A stretch of DNA of 64,000 nt from Rubrivivax sp. (GCA_030653385.1 JAURZM010000020.1:124001-188000), one strand, 5' to 3'; counted from the first letter of the stretch, positions 53,242-63,201 are shown. Notes: generated by a model from the letters alone, not told the origin. Translations and numbers: made by a program.

Positions 53242-55227
53242 ATGCCGTCTGCCCATACCCAATTCGGTGCCGTGCTGAATCAACCCCTGCGCCTGACCGC
53301 CATGTGTTTCGTCGCTGGCCTTGCGCTCGCGGCTTGTGGCGGAGGTGGCGGCGAAGCAGCAGCGCCGCCTGCCGCGCCGGTCACACCCGCGCCCGGGGTC
53401 AGCACCCTGAGCGGCAGCGTCGCCGTCGGCGCGCCGATGACCGACGGCCGGCTGCGTGTGCTGGACGCCAATGGCGCCGTGGTGGCGGCCGACGTGGCCA
53501 TTGCAGCCGATGGCAGCTACCCCGCGGTCACGCTCAGCGGCCCGGCGCCGTGGCGACTGGAAGCCTGCGGCTACACCGGCGCCACCTTCCAGTGCCTGTA
53601 CTCGGTGGCCCAGGCCGCTGGCACCGCCCACGTGACACCGCTGACCACCGCCGTGATGCTGCTGGCCAGCGGCCAGAGCCCCGACAGCCTGATGAGCGGC
53701 AGCGCCGCAGCGCTGAACAGCACGTCGCTGGCCACCGCCCAGCACACGTTGCGCACCGGCCTGGCGCCGGTGCTGGCCGACGCTGGCGTGAGCACCAGCT
53801 TCGACCTGGTCTCGGGCAACCTGAGTGCAGGCTCGCGCACCGGCTACGACCGTGTGCTGGACGCTGTGGGTGTGAGCACGGGAGTTGATACCCAGGCCTT
53901 TGTGCAGATCGTGCCGCGCCTGGGCAGCGGCAACCTGTACATCGAACAAGGCAGTGCCACGCTGGGCACGCTGGCCACCGACAGCGCCGCGGCCCAACTG
54001 CCCTTGGCCGGTCTGGAAGACCTGTTCAAGAACATGACCGCGGCCATTCGCACGGCGGCCACCTGCACCGATGCCACCACCGGCCTGGCGGCATCGCTGG
54101 CCAGCGATGCGACCTTCTCCAACGACGAAGGCGCGCCCCTGGTCGGCCCCGCTGCGGTGGGCGCTGCCTTGTGTGGTTTCCTTGGCGGTGGCCACGGCGA
54201 ACCCGTGCGCCTGGGTTCACGTTTCCTGAGCCCGACGCTGGGTCGCTGCGACTTCAGCGGCAGCGTGCCGGTCTGTGGCGTGAGCTTCGCGCTGCAGGGC
54301 ACTGACGGCGCCATCGAGGCGGTGGGTCAGGGCATGGGTGTCAGCTACACCGGCAGCGGCTGGAAGTTCAAGGGCGATCTGCTGCCCTTGGCCATCCATG
54401 CCAGCGCCCGTGTTCAGCGTGACCGCCGTGTCGACGGCAGCGTGGTGGTGGACAGCTACTCACGTGCGCTGGCCTTCGAGATCCCGGCGCTCAGTGGTCT
54501 GGCCTGCGCCCGTGTGTCTCAGCGCGACGGCGCTGGTGCTGCGGTGACACTGGCCTACTACAAGCCCCACGCGGGCGGCGGTGCACGCAGCCTGTCGGCC
54601 TGGCGCACCGACCACGACGGCGCCAGCCGCAGCCTGGACCCGGCGGCAGGTTTCACCCGCAACAGCGACGACAGCTGGTTGATGCTGCCGCAGGGCGAAG
54701 CGGGCGACACGGCCGTGCGCAACTTCTTCCGCGGTGGCCGCAGCGTCACCGTCGCGCTCTTCAGCAACAGCGACTGCAACACGCCCTTCAACGTGGGCTC
54801 ACGCCACACCTTCGAGGTGGACGTTGCCGGCGTGCCGCCGGTCTGGTCCGCGCTGCCCGGCCTGCCCTGGCCGAGCCTGAACGACAGCTCGCAGGCAGCC
54901 TTGCGCAGCTTGACCGTGGCGGCATCCAGCAGCTGGAGTTTCAGCGCCAGCTGGACCGTGGCACGTGGCAGCATCGGTGTCGACGGCCTGGCCTTCTGCA
55001 GCGACCGTGCGCTGTGCGGCGAAGGCGACAGCGGGCGCCTGGGCGAAAGCGGCCTGCGTGGCGCGGCCACCAGCGGCAGCGTGACCCTGCGCACCGGCAC
55101 GCAGGCGCTGGCGGTGGGTGACTACAAGATGCTGGCCATCTACGGCGGCCTGGGTGACGGCACCGGCCTGCAGAGCAACCACATGAGCTGCCCGGCCGTG
55201 GCCGCCGGCCTGGCCTGCGAGAACTGA
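53242..55227 (+). CDS. Large secreted lipoprotein, function unknown
   Basis: This 661-residue protein starts with a signal peptide ending in LAAC followed by GGGGG, a typical outer-membrane lipoprotein linker, then a Pro/Ala-rich spacer. Residues about 50-120 form an Ig/carboxypeptidase-regulatory-like module (LSGSVAVGAPMTDGRLRVLD). The central and C-terminal regions hold paired cysteines (CTDATT..C, CDFSGSVPVCG, CSDRALCG) and repeated Ser/Gly/Thr-rich beta-strand-like sequence. No enzyme motif is seen. It is probably a surface structural or binding protein. Confidence 0.82.
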   Translation: MPSAHTQFGAVLNQPLRLTAMCFVAGLALAACGGGGGEAAAPPAAPVTPAPGVSTLSGSVAVGAPMTDGRLRVLDANGAVVAADVAIAADGSYPAVTLSGPAPWRLEACGYTGATFQCLYSVAQAAGTAHVTPLTTAVMLLASGQSPDSLMSGSAAALNSTSLATAQHTLRTGLAPVLADAGVSTSFDLVSGNLSAGSRTGYDRVLDAVGVSTGVDTQAFVQIVPRLGSGNLYIEQGSATLGTLATDSAAAQLPLAGLEDLFKNMTAAIRTAATCTDATTGLAASLASDATFSNDEGAPLVGPAAVGAALCGFLGGGHGEPVRLGSRFLSPTLGRCDFSGSVPVCGVSFALQGTDGAIEAVGQGMGVSYTGSGWKFKGDLLPLAIHASARVQRDRRVDGSVVVDSYSRALAFEIPALSGLACARVSQRDGAGAAVTLAYYKPHAGGGARSLSAWRTDHDGASRSLDPAAGFTRNSDDSWLMLPQGEAGDTAVRNFFRGGRSVTVALFSNSDCNTPFNVGSRHTFEVDVAGVPPVWSALPGLPWPSLNDSSQAALRSLTVAASSSWSFSASWTVARGSIGVDGLAFCSDRALCGEGDSGRLGESGLRGAATSGSVTLRTGTQALAVGDYKMLAIYGGLGDGTGLQSNHMSCPAVAAGLACEN

Positions 55228-55259
55228 AGCCTTGACTGGCCGGGGATAACATCCCCGGC

Positions 55260-56015
55260 ATGAACAAGACCCTGTTGATCACCGGCGGCAGCCGCGGCAT
55301 CGGCGCCGCTGCTGCCCGTTTGGCCGCGGCTCGTGGCTGGGACGTGGCCGTCAACTACACCCGCGACGCAGCCGCCGCTGAAGCCGTGGCCGCCGACGTG
55401 CGTGCTGCTGGCCGGCGCGCGCTGGTGCTGCAAGGCGACGTGGGCGTCGAAGCCGACGTGATGGCCTTGTTTGCCACCCTCGACCGCGAGTGGGGCCCGG
55501 GGCAGAGCCTGGCCGGCCTGGTCAACAACGCCGGTGTCGTGGACGTGGCCGCGCGGGTGGACGAGATGAGCGCGCAGCGCATCGAACGCATGTTTGCCAT
55601 CAATGTCTTCGGTTCGATGTGGTGTGCACGCGAAGCGGTGCGGCGCATGAGCACGAAACACGGTGGTGCCGGCGGTGTCATCGTCAACCTGTCGTCGGCG
55701 GCAGCCAAGCTGGGCGCGGGTGGCCAGTACGTGGACTACGCGGCGGCCAAGGGTGCCATCGACGCCTTCACGCTGGGACTTGCACGCGAAGTGGCAGCCG
55801 AAGGCATCCGTGTCAACGCGGTGCGGCCGGGCATCATCGAAACCGACATTCACGCCAGTGGCGGCCAGCCCGGGCGCGCCGCCCAGATGGCGCCGCTGGT
55901 GCCCATGCAACGGGCGGGCAGCGCAGACGAAGTGGCGCAGGCCATCGTCTGGTTGTTGGGTGACGACAGCAGCTACACCACGGGCACGGTGCTTGACGTG
56001 ACGGGTGGGCGCTGA
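55260..56015 (+). CDS. Short-chain dehydrogenase/reductase
   Basis: This 251-residue classical SDR has the dinucleotide motif LITGGSRGIGAAAARLAA, the NNAGV motif, the catalytic Ser of VNLSSAAAKLG and Y-x-x-x-K in YVDYAAAKGAID, then VRPGIIETDIHASGG. It is most like FabG-type or glucose-dehydrogenase-like oxidoreductases of the SDR family. The substrate is unknown. It lies 32 bases after the large lipoprotein gene. Confidence 0.93.
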   Translation: MNKTLLITGGSRGIGAAAARLAAARGWDVAVNYTRDAAAAEAVAADVRAAGRRALVLQGDVGVEADVMALFATLDREWGPGQSLAGLVNNAGVVDVAARVDEMSAQRIERMFAINVFGSMWCAREAVRRMSTKHGGAGGVIVNLSSAAAKLGAGGQYVDYAAAKGAIDAFTLGLAREVAAEGIRVNAVRPGIIETDIHASGGQPGRAAQMAPLVPMQRAGSADEVAQAIVWLLGDDSSYTTGTVLDVTGGR

Positions 56016-56052
56016 ACGCGCCAGCAGTCAACTGCAACTCAGGAGCGAGCCG

Positions 56053-56805
56053 ATGAACCCATCCCACTTTCTTGCCGTCGGTCGGCAGGCCGTCACGGGG
56101 GCGCTGGCAGCGCTGGCGTGCCTGGTGACGCTGTCTTTCGTGGCGCCGCAGCCGGCTTTGGCACAGGTCGAGGTCCAGTCCCAAGGCGGCTGGCAACGTT
56201 GTGCCGGCCAGGACGAAGTCTGCCGCTTCCCGGGCCCGGCGCTCGTGCGCTACGGCGCCGGTGGTCGGTATGCCTACAAGGTGGGCATGCACCGGCTCAT
56301 CTGCGACCAGTACGAGTTTGGCGACCCCGCTTTCAACCAACCCAAGGCCTGTGACTACAACCCCGACGTCAACGCCCAGCCCGGCACCGGTGGTGGCCCT
56401 GTGGGTGACAACTGGGTGCCTTGCGGCAGCGAAGGCGACACCTGCCACTTCAACGGCAGCGCCCGTGTGCGCTACGGTGTGGAGCACCGCTACGTCTACC
56501 GCAACGCGGTGAACAGCGTGCGCTGCAGCGCCGATGTATTTGGCGACCCGGCTTTCGGCACGCCCAAACGCTGCGAGTACCAGCAGCACGATTTCAGCGG
56601 TGGGGGCGGCGACGCCGGCTGGGACTACTGCGCCGGCGAAGGGGGAATTTGCCGCTTCAGTGGCGCTGGCGAGGTGCGCTATGGCGCCAAGGGCCGCTTC
56701 GTCAGCAAGCGGGCCATCAATGGCATGCCCTGCAGTGTCGAAGCCTTCGGGCGTGACCCGATCTTTGGCGAACGCAAGAGCTGCTTCGTGCGCCAGCGGC
56801 CCTGA
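56053..56805 (+). CDS. Secreted protein with three Cys-rich repeats
   Basis: This 250-residue protein has AGGAGC upstream of the ATG at 56053 and a signal peptide ending near PALAQ. The mature protein consists of three repeats of about 55-60 residues that follow the pattern W-x2-C-(A/G)-x-(D/E)-x3-C-x-F-x-G-x3-VRYG ... C-x4-FG-D-P-x-F-x2-(K/R)-x-C. Examples are WQRCAGQDEVCRFPGPALVR, WVPCGSEGDTCHFNGSARVR and WDYCAGEGGICRFSGAGEVR. Each repeat has four cysteines, probably two disulfides. Similar modules occur as accessory domains of secreted enzymes, but here they stand alone. A surface- or carbohydrate-binding role is possible. Confidence 0.85.
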   Translation: MNPSHFLAVGRQAVTGALAALACLVTLSFVAPQPALAQVEVQSQGGWQRCAGQDEVCRFPGPALVRYGAGGRYAYKVGMHRLICDQYEFGDPAFNQPKACDYNPDVNAQPGTGGGPVGDNWVPCGSEGDTCHFNGSARVRYGVEHRYVYRNAVNSVRCSADVFGDPAFGTPKRCEYQQHDFSGGGGDAGWDYCAGEGGICRFSGAGEVRYGAKGRFVSKRAINGMPCSVEAFGRDPIFGERKSCFVRQRP

Positions 56806-56842
56806 AGCGCGGGCCGCCGAGCGGCCTGCCCTGTTGCCGCCG

Positions 56843-59800
56843 TCATTCCCCCTTGGCGTAGCCGTTCAACACGTCCAGCAACTGCTGCGCTGCGGCCTTC
56901 TCTGCGCCCTTGGCCGTGCCCAGGTAAGGCAGCAGCACCAGCGCCGCGTTGTCGGCCACCGAACCCCAGGTCTGCACCGACGACACACGGCCGTGCAGTT
57001 CGGCATAACGCGCCAGCAGGTCAGCCACCTGGGTGCCCAGTTGCTTGGCCGCCACCGCTTCGTAGACATCGATCTCCACCAGACCGGCATAACACCAGAA
57101 GTCAGGGTCCTGTTGTGACTTGTCCAGCAGGCTGCGGCGGGCGGCTGCCGTGGCGTCGGCGTCGAAGCCCTTCCAACTGCTGTTGTTGCGCTCGGCCACC
57201 AGTTCCAGCGCCATGCGGTTGAGTGCGGGGTAGAAGAGGTCGGGGGCTTCGGTGGCGCGTGCCATCTTTTCGGCCCGCGCGTAACACGTTGCTGCCATCA
57301 CCAGCGCGGCCTGCTCGGCTGCGGCATCACCTTCGCGGCGCTCCAGCATCGCCAGCCGCTTGTAGGCCGAACCACACAGGCTGTGGCGTTCCAGTGTGGG
57401 TTGCAGCCCGGCCAGTGCCAGCAGGCTGCGCAGGGCGTTGCTGATTTCCTGCCGCGCCGCGGCCATGGCGGGCGTTCCCGGCTTGGCTTTCTGCGCCTTG
57501 CCCCAGGCACGGCGCGCCTGCAGGTTGCCCAGTTGTTCGTGGGCCTTCATCGACGCGCTGCCGTCATTGGCCTGCAGCGCCCTTTCGTACCAGCGGATGG
57601 CGCTGTCACGGTCACCACCTTCGGCATAGGCCAGGCCAAAGGCCTCGGCCACCGCGCCCATGCCACCCCACAGGTCGCCAAAGCGCGCTTCAAGGTGGCT
57701 GACTTTTTCGCGCTGCTCGACCTGATCGGCGTGCATCCAGCGCACACGCACCGCCTGCTCTTCGAGCGCCAGCGCCAGGCCCAGCGGCGACGAGATGCCG
57801 TCGAATTCGTCGGTGTTGTGGCGCTGCACGACCATGTTGTCGTGCGGGCCGCGGCGGTAGACCCAGTCGGGGTCGCCATAGGCCTGGTAGGCGGCCCAGG
57901 TGTTGCTGTCGCGGTTGTCCTTCCACGCCGCTTCGCGTGCCAGCGCCACCGCGTCGATGAAGGGTTGGCGACCCAGGATGGCGCGGTAGAAGGTCTCGGC
58001 AAACACCTTGGCCGGCACGTCGTCCACGGCCCAGCCAGCGGCGATGACACAGCGTACGCCGATGGAGATCAGCGCGTCGGCGACGCCCATCGCAAACTCG
58101 GCGCGGTTGAAGTTGTCCTTGTAGGCCGTGCCGCCGCGCAGCGTCTGGTCGGCATCACGTGCGGCCAGGTGGCAGCAGTTGACGAACACCAGCTCGGGCA
58201 CCGTGCGCATGGCGCGGATCTCGTGCGGGCCCAGGAAGGTGCCTTCGGACAGCACCACGCCACCCAGGTCCACCAGCTGACCCTTGTCGTCGCGTTTCAC
58301 CGGCTCACCGTGGCCGGCGATGTGCACGATGCGGTAGTTCTGTTCGAACAGCGCGTTGATGATGGTCGTGGCGTCGTTGTCGTCGATCAGCGCCTTGACC
58401 CGTTCGGCCGCCAGGCCACCCGAGCCCAGCAGCGCGTCACGCACCGACTCGGCCTCGGCGCGCGCGCCGGGCAGCGACACGTACAGCTCCATGTCGACCT
58501 TGGGCTCGCCGATGACCAGCACGGCGTCATCGGACTTGGCGTCCTGCACATGCTGGCGGAAGTTCTCGGTCTGCAGCTTGCGCAGCAGCTTGGTGCGGAT
58601 GGACCAGGGAATCTCGTCCTTCTGCTGCGGCTCGTCGCCGCGGGTGTCCAGCAGTTCCCAGGGGATGGCCGCGGTCTGGTCGTCCAGTTCCAGCACCATG
58701 CGGCTGGTGCCGGCGAGAAAGGGTTCCACCTCCACCGGCACCAGCAACTGGAACAGTGTGCGGCCCAGTTGCGGGTCGGTGTTGGCTTCGGTGCTGGCGC
58801 GCCGCACCAGTTCGCGCAGCAGCCGGCCCTGCGTGCTTTGTGCGTTGACTTCGGTGCGCGCCCGTTTGGTGTCGAGCCGGAAGGTGATGACGTTTTTGTC
58901 GCGACCGCCGGTGGCGGTGATGAAGTCGTAGTCGGTGCCCCGGTAGCCACTGTCCATCTGGCGCCGCAGCGGGCCCACGCCGCTGGTCACGGTGGGCGCC
59001 ACATCGAATTCCTCGGGTGCCGAGCTGGCCAGCATCTGCAGGCCACGCCAGGCGTCGCTGGCCCGTTCCAGGTACAGCTCGACCAGCGTCAGCTCGCCCA
59101 CCTGCGGCCAGCCCGCACGGGCCACGCTGGCCAGTCGCTGGTTGGCCTGGCGCACACCCAGCGCGATGGCACGCGCCGAGTTGCCACCCTGGAAGCCGGC
59201 ACCGCCACTGCCCATCAGCGTGGCGGTCAGTGTCAGCGGCGCCTGAGGCTGCGGCGCGCTGCCCTGCGTGTGTGCAGGCAAGGAGCCTTCGGCCATGCGC
59301 TGCACCCAGGCCAGCACACCCTGGCGCACGGTGCGTGTCAGCTCACGTTCGGTGAGCTTGCCTTCTGCACCCAGGCCCACCACCACCACGCTGGCGGGCT
59401 GCGGCGCCTTCCAGGGGTTGTCGGGGTAGGCGCTGTCGTTGACAAACAACTGGTGCGAGCCCGGCTGGTCGGGGTACAGGCCTGCATCCAGCGCGTCCTG
59501 CATGGCACCCGACACGAGCTTGTTGATGACGTACTCGGTGCCCGAGAGTTGCAGCGCCCGCGAGTGGCCGACCATCAGCGTGCCACGCACAAAACTCAGG
59601 TTGCCGTTGAGCACGTTGACCTTCAGCGGCGGCGTGCCGCTGTGGTCGGCCGGACCGCTGGGCACCCCTGCCGATGCCTCCATCACCTGGCGTTCGGACC
59701 CTGCCGGCAGCGCGCTGGGGCGGGTCCGCGAAGGGCGGCTGCGCACGTGCACGATGGCCTTGGCCGCCGCGCCACCCCGTTGTGCACCTTCGACCTGCAG

Positions 59801-62443
59801 GCGCGGCAGCTTCTGCGTGTCGCCCTGGCTCAGCAGCTCGACATAGGCTTCGAAGGCCTTGCCCACGTCAGGCAGGCTGCCGTGTTCGCTGTCCACGGTC
59901 CAGGTGCGCACACCGGGCAACAATGCCTTGGCCAGCGGCACGCGGCCGTCGCCACCGTCGGTGGCGTTGAGGTACACAAAACCCTCGCTGCCCCATTCGT
60001 AGCCATCGGGCGTGAACTTGGCCTTGCCCACCACCAGCAGGATGTTGCTGGCATGGGCACGCAAGACGCCTCCGCGCTGCGGGTCGAGCTGGGCGTCGAG
60101 CTTTTCGCGCAGCGCACGGGCTTGGTTCAACACCTGCTGTGGCGGCACACCCCATTCGTAGGCCGCGTCGCCGGCCTCGCCGGCCGAGCGGTGCCACCAG
60201 TTGGCCTCTTGCACCGCCAGCAGATCGCGTCGCGCCAGGTCGGCCCAGGTTTCTTCGCGGTCCAGACCCAGCTTGACGTCGAGCAAATCGGCCTGCAGCT
60301 GGATGAAGCCGGGCATCTGCGCCATCAGCTGGCGTGCATGGCGGTTGCGCAGCGGGCTGCCGAAACTGGCCAGCGCATTGCCGAAGGTGTCGTCGCCGCT
60401 CAGGCACTGCATCGGCGCCCAAGAGCCGCCGTTGGGTGTGCCCAGCATCAGCAAACGTGCACCTTCGCGTTTCATCAAACGCTCGAAGGTCTTGGGCCGC
60501 ACGATCTGCATCGTGCGTGTCAGCACGCCGCCCATGCTGTGCGCAATGATGCGCACCGGCTGGCCGCTGCCGCTGCGTGCATCCAGTTCACGTTCCACCG
60601 CGTCGGCCAGGCGATTGGCTTCTTCTTCGATGGGGCGCCGCCAGTCGAAGGCAAAAGGCAGCACGGCGTGGCTTTGCTGCAGGTGTTCGATCAGGTCGTC
60701 GTAGATCAGGCCGATGGGGCCGTCGGGTGTCACGCCGTCGACGCCGTCGGGCTGGTAGGCCAGTTTTTTCAGACCACCGACCAGCCGCAGGCTGAGCCAG
60801 ATGCGCTTGTCGCCGGCCTTCAGGTGGCTGCCCAGGATGCCCGGCAGCACAAACACCGCGGGCTTGTCGCTGGCCGGGCGGCCGTCGTCGCTGCTGCGTC
60901 GCGCGGCGCGCAGGCCGCTCGAGTCCTTGCCCGCCCACGACAGCGGCCCGATGGTGCGAAAACCCGCTGGCGAAGTCTGCGTCAGCCCTTCGACCACGGC
61001 CTGCACCGTGCGCACGTTGGCGAAGTAGTTGAAGTGCGTGCTCTTGCCGCTCTGGTCCAGCAAGAAGGTGGCGCCGCCGCTGCGTGCTGCACCGCCGTAC
61101 ATGCTGCTGGTCTGCACGACGATGTCGTTGTCGGTCCAGTAGTAGGCGTCGGCCAGCAGCGTCTTGACCCAGCTGCCCACGCTGTCGCCCTGCAGGTCGC
61201 CGGCCACCACACGCAGGTCACCGGGAATGGGCTCTTCGTTGGCGTTCAGCCAGTCGACCAGCGGCGTGTCGGGGATCATGCTGGCCAGGCCCGGCAGCTT
61301 GGTGGCGTCGGCGCGGCAGCGCGCCACTTCGGTCAGGAAGTCCACCAGCGCCGGCACCACCGGCACACCGGCCAGTTCGATGGTCCAGCGCAGCACCGAC
61401 AGGTAGGCGTCGAGCCGCTTGCTGGCCAGCAGCGTGCCGCGTGCCGGACAGGCCACACGCACCACCCGGTCGACCTGGATGCCCTTGGCCTTCACCGCCG
61501 CAGCCAGCGCCTTCAGCGCCTTGCGGGTGTCGTCGTGTTCGCTGCCGTCGAAAAAGGCGTAGTCGTCGTTGCCGATGGGCTGCTTGGACGCCATGCGGCC
61601 GCACACCACGGCCAGCACCTCGGCCACCAGGCCGCCGCGTGAGTGCGTCACCAGGTGCAGCCGCGCGCCCTGCGGCATCGCCTGCACCAGCGTCAAGGCG
61701 TTGCTGATGGGGCTGACGCCCACGGTGGGGTGGTCGAGTGCGTAGACGCGGTTGCCGTAGTGGGCAAACAGTTCATTGACCCGCGGCCGGTGCATCGCCC
61801 ACAGCTTGCCGAAGGTGCTGAAGGTGTCGACGAAGGTGCCGTGGATCAGCACCAGCAGCGGCTGGTTCGGCGCGTCGGTCAGCGCCGGCAACTGCGTGCG
61901 CTTCAGGCCGCTGCCTTTCAACGCGCTCAGTGAATCGGCCTGCAGTTCGTAGACACCGGCTTCGACCTGGCCGTCGACCTTGGCCACCACCTTGTCGGCC
62001 ACCCAGCCGACGGCCTTGTCCTTGACGAGGTCGGTGATGACCTCGAAGGCCGCCAGCACCACGTTGCCAAGAAACCCCCCGCTGCGCGTGGGAGCCGCCT
62101 GCTCCAGGCCCTGCCAGCGCAGCTGTGCCGGCACCACCACGTCGTCGCTGGCGGCGGGCGCCGAACTGCGCTTGACGGTGCCCTGCCCCAGCATCAGGTC
62201 GCGTGCCGTTTCGGGGTGCAGCAGCAACGCCGGGCCACCGGCGATGCGCAGCAGCACCACGTCTTCGCCGGGCACCGCACTGACCCGCACACTTTCGCCG
62301 CCGGCACGCCGGCTGGACACCCGCACCGCGTCTTTCACCCGCCCGGGCAAGCCGTTGTCGGCCGGTGCACCCGTTGCGGCGCTGCGGCTGACCTGGCGTT
62401 GGCCGGGCACGACAAAGGTGATGGCGGTGGGCTGGGTGGCCAT
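56843..62443 (-). CDS. Giant protein: two alpha/beta-hydrolase modules, CHAT peptidase and helical tail
   Basis: This 1,866-residue protein has no signal peptide. The ATG at 62443 has AGGAGA 9 bases upstream. In order: residues about 1-150 are an unknown beta-rich start (FVVPGQRQVSRSAATG). Next is a hydrolase module with LLVLIHGTFVDTFSTFGKLW and nucleophile S268 in LHLVTHSRGGL. A second, LCAT/lipase-like module has VFVLPGILGSHLKAGDKRIW and S636 in IIAHSMGGVL. An unrecognised linker domain covers about 930-1200. The CHAT domain has H1378 in IVHIAGHGEP and C1423/C1424 in VFVNCCHLAARD (C1424 aligns best). A helical TPR-like tail runs from about 1560 to the end. One chain thus carries three potential hydrolytic sites. 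Targets are unknown; a conditional suicide or regulatory proteolysis role is inference. Confidence 0.88.
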   Translation of the reverse strand: MATQPTAITFVVPGQRQVSRSAATGAPADNGLPGRVKDAVRVSSRRAGGESVRVSAVPGEDVVLLRIAGGPALLLHPETARDLMLGQGTVKRSSAPAASDDVVVPAQLRWQGLEQAAPTRSGGFLGNVVLAAFEVITDLVKDKAVGWVADKVVAKVDGQVEAGVYELQADSLSALKGSGLKRTQLPALTDAPNQPLLVLIHGTFVDTFSTFGKLWAMHRPRVNELFAHYGNRVYALDHPTVGVSPISNALTLVQAMPQGARLHLVTHSRGGLVAEVLAVVCGRMASKQPIGNDDYAFFDGSEHDDTRKALKALAAAVKAKGIQVDRVVRVACPARGTLLASKRLDAYLSVLRWTIELAGVPVVPALVDFLTEVARCRADATKLPGLASMIPDTPLVDWLNANEEPIPGDLRVVAGDLQGDSVGSWVKTLLADAYYWTDNDIVVQTSSMYGGAARSGGATFLLDQSGKSTHFNYFANVRTVQAVVEGLTQTSPAGFRTIGPLSWAGKDSSGLRAARRSSDDGRPASDKPAVFVLPGILGSHLKAGDKRIWLSLRLVGGLKKLAYQPDGVDGVTPDGPIGLIYDDLIEHLQQSHAVLPFAFDWRRPIEEEANRLADAVERELDARSGSGQPVRIIAHSMGGVLTRTMQIVRPKTFERLMKREGARLLMLGTPNGGSWAPMQCLSGDDTFGNALASFGSPLRNRHARQLMAQMPGFIQLQADLLDVKLGLDREETWADLARRDLLAVQEANWWHRSAGEAGDAAYEWGVPPQQVLNQARALREKLDAQLDPQRGGVLRAHASNILLVVGKAKFTPDGYEWGSEGFVYLNATDGGDGRVPLAKALLPGVRTWTVDSEHGSLPDVGKAFEAYVELLSQGDTQKLPRLQVEGAQRGGAAAKAIVHVRSRPSRTRPSALPAGSERQVMEASAGVPSGPADHSGTPPLKVNVLNGNLSFVRGTLMVGHSRALQLSGTEYVINKLVSGAMQDALDAGLYPDQPGSHQLFVNDSAYPDNPWKAPQPASVVVVGLGAEGKLTERELTRTVRQGVLAWVQRMAEGSLPAHTQGSAPQPQAPLTLTATLMGSGGAGFQGGNSARAIALGVRQANQRLASVARAGWPQVGELTLVELYLERASDAWRGLQMLASSAPEEFDVAPTVTSGVGPLRRQMDSGYRGTDYDFITATGGRDKNVITFRLDTKRARTEVNAQSTQGRLLRELVRRASTEANTDPQLGRTLFQLLVPVEVEPFLAGTSRMVLELDDQTAAIPWELLDTRGDEPQQKDEIPWSIRTKLLRKLQTENFRQHVQDAKSDDAVLVIGEPKVDMELYVSLPGARAEAESVRDALLGSGGLAAERVKALIDDNDATTIINALFEQNYRIVHIAGHGEPVKRDDKGQLVDLGGVVLSEGTFLGPHEIRAMRTVPELVFVNCCHLAARDADQTLRGGTAYKDNFNRAEFAMGVADALISIGVRCVIAAGWAVDDVPAKVFAETFYRAILGRQPFIDAVALAREAAWKDNRDSNTWAAYQAYGDPDWVYRRGPHDNMVVQRHNTDEFDGISSPLGLALALEEQAVRVRWMHADQVEQREKVSHLEARFGDLWGGMGAVAEAFGLAYAEGGDRDSAIRWYERALQANDGSASMKAHEQLGNLQARRAWGKAQKAKPGTPAMAAARQEISNALRSLLALAGLQPTLERHSLCGSAYKRLAMLERREGDAAAEQAALVMAATCYARAEKMARATEAPDLFYPALNRMALELVAERNNSSWKGFDADATAAARRSLLDKSQQDPDFWCYAGLVEIDVYEAVAAKQLGTQVADLLARYAELHGRVSSVQTWGSVADNAALVLLPYLGTAKGAEKAAAQQLLDVLNGYAKGE

Positions 62444-62542
62444 GCGGCGTGTCTCCTGGCAGCTCTTGTCGGTGGGGACGGCGAGCATCCACGCAAAGCG
62501 CCCGCAGATCAAGCCGCGGCGTGGGGCGGCGGCAGCGCCGAC

Positions 62543-63190
62543 CTAGGGGTGCAGGCCCTCCAGCAGTGCACGTGCGCGGCGGGCGTCGAGGGTGTCTTTT
62601 TCGTCATCCGGCGCCGTCGCGCTGCTGCGTCCGGCCCGGATCTCGGCATGGGTGATGCGCCACACCTGCACCGGGGCCACGCCGTTCAACACGCCCAGCT
62701 TCAGCGCGGCGGTGTAGCTGAGGTCGATGACACGCCCGTCGGCAAAAGGCCCGCGGTCGTTGATGCGCACGACGATCTCGCGCCCGTTGGCCGGGTTGCG
62801 CACGCGGGCGTAGCTGGGAATCGGCATCGTCTTGTGCGCGGCCGTCATCGCAAACATGTCGTAGCGCTCGCCGCTGGCGGTGGGCCGGCCGTGGAATTTG
62901 CGGCCGTACCAGCTGGCGCCGCCACTCTCGTTCAAGGGCCGGTCGCTGGTCATCGGTTCGTAGCGGCGGCCCAGCACCACGTAGGGTTTGTTGGGGCCGC
63001 CCACCCGCAGCGGCTCGACACGCGGTTCGGCGTCGGGCACCTGCAGCAGCTTGGGTGGCACCTGGCTGGGCGGGCCGTCGCGCTCGGCCGACGGGCCGGT
63101 GGCGCAGCCGCTGGCAAGTACCAGCGCGGCCAAGGCGAGATTCAGGACCGGCCAGCGTGTCAGCCAGTCCTTGTGCTGCGTGGCCACCAC
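62543..63190 (-). CDS. rlpA: RlpA-family septal ring lipoprotein / lytic transglycosylase
   Basis: This 215-residue lipoprotein of the RlpA family cleaves denuded peptidoglycan strands near the septum in some bacteria. The start is GTG at 63190, with GAAGGG about 8 bases upstream. The lipobox is LASGC. The double-psi beta-barrel core shows ESGGASWYGRKFHGRPTASG, MTAAHKTMPIPSYARVRNP and VVRINDRGPFADGRVIDLS, which include the catalytic Glu/Asp region. The C-terminal SPOR domain of E. coli RlpA is absent. It starts 11 bases after the DUF3108 stop, forming an operon. Confidence 0.92.
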   Translation of the reverse strand: MVATQHKDWLTRWPVLNLALAALVLASGCATGPSAERDGPPSQVPPKLLQVPDAEPRVEPLRVGGPNKPYVVLGRRYEPMTSDRPLNESGGASWYGRKFHGRPTASGERYDMFAMTAAHKTMPIPSYARVRNPANGREIVVRINDRGPFADGRVIDLSYTAALKLGVLNGVAPVQVWRITHAEIRAGRSSATAPDDEKDTLDARRARALLEGLHP

Positions 63191-63201
63191 GGCGGCGCCC
63201 T

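Noticed and set aside
57383..61642. A 1,419-codon open frame on the plus strand, opposite the giant CHAT gene
   Set aside because: It is the mirror of a GC-rich gene. Its product is His/Gln/Arg/Ala-rich with no domain, while the minus strand shows clear catalytic motifs.
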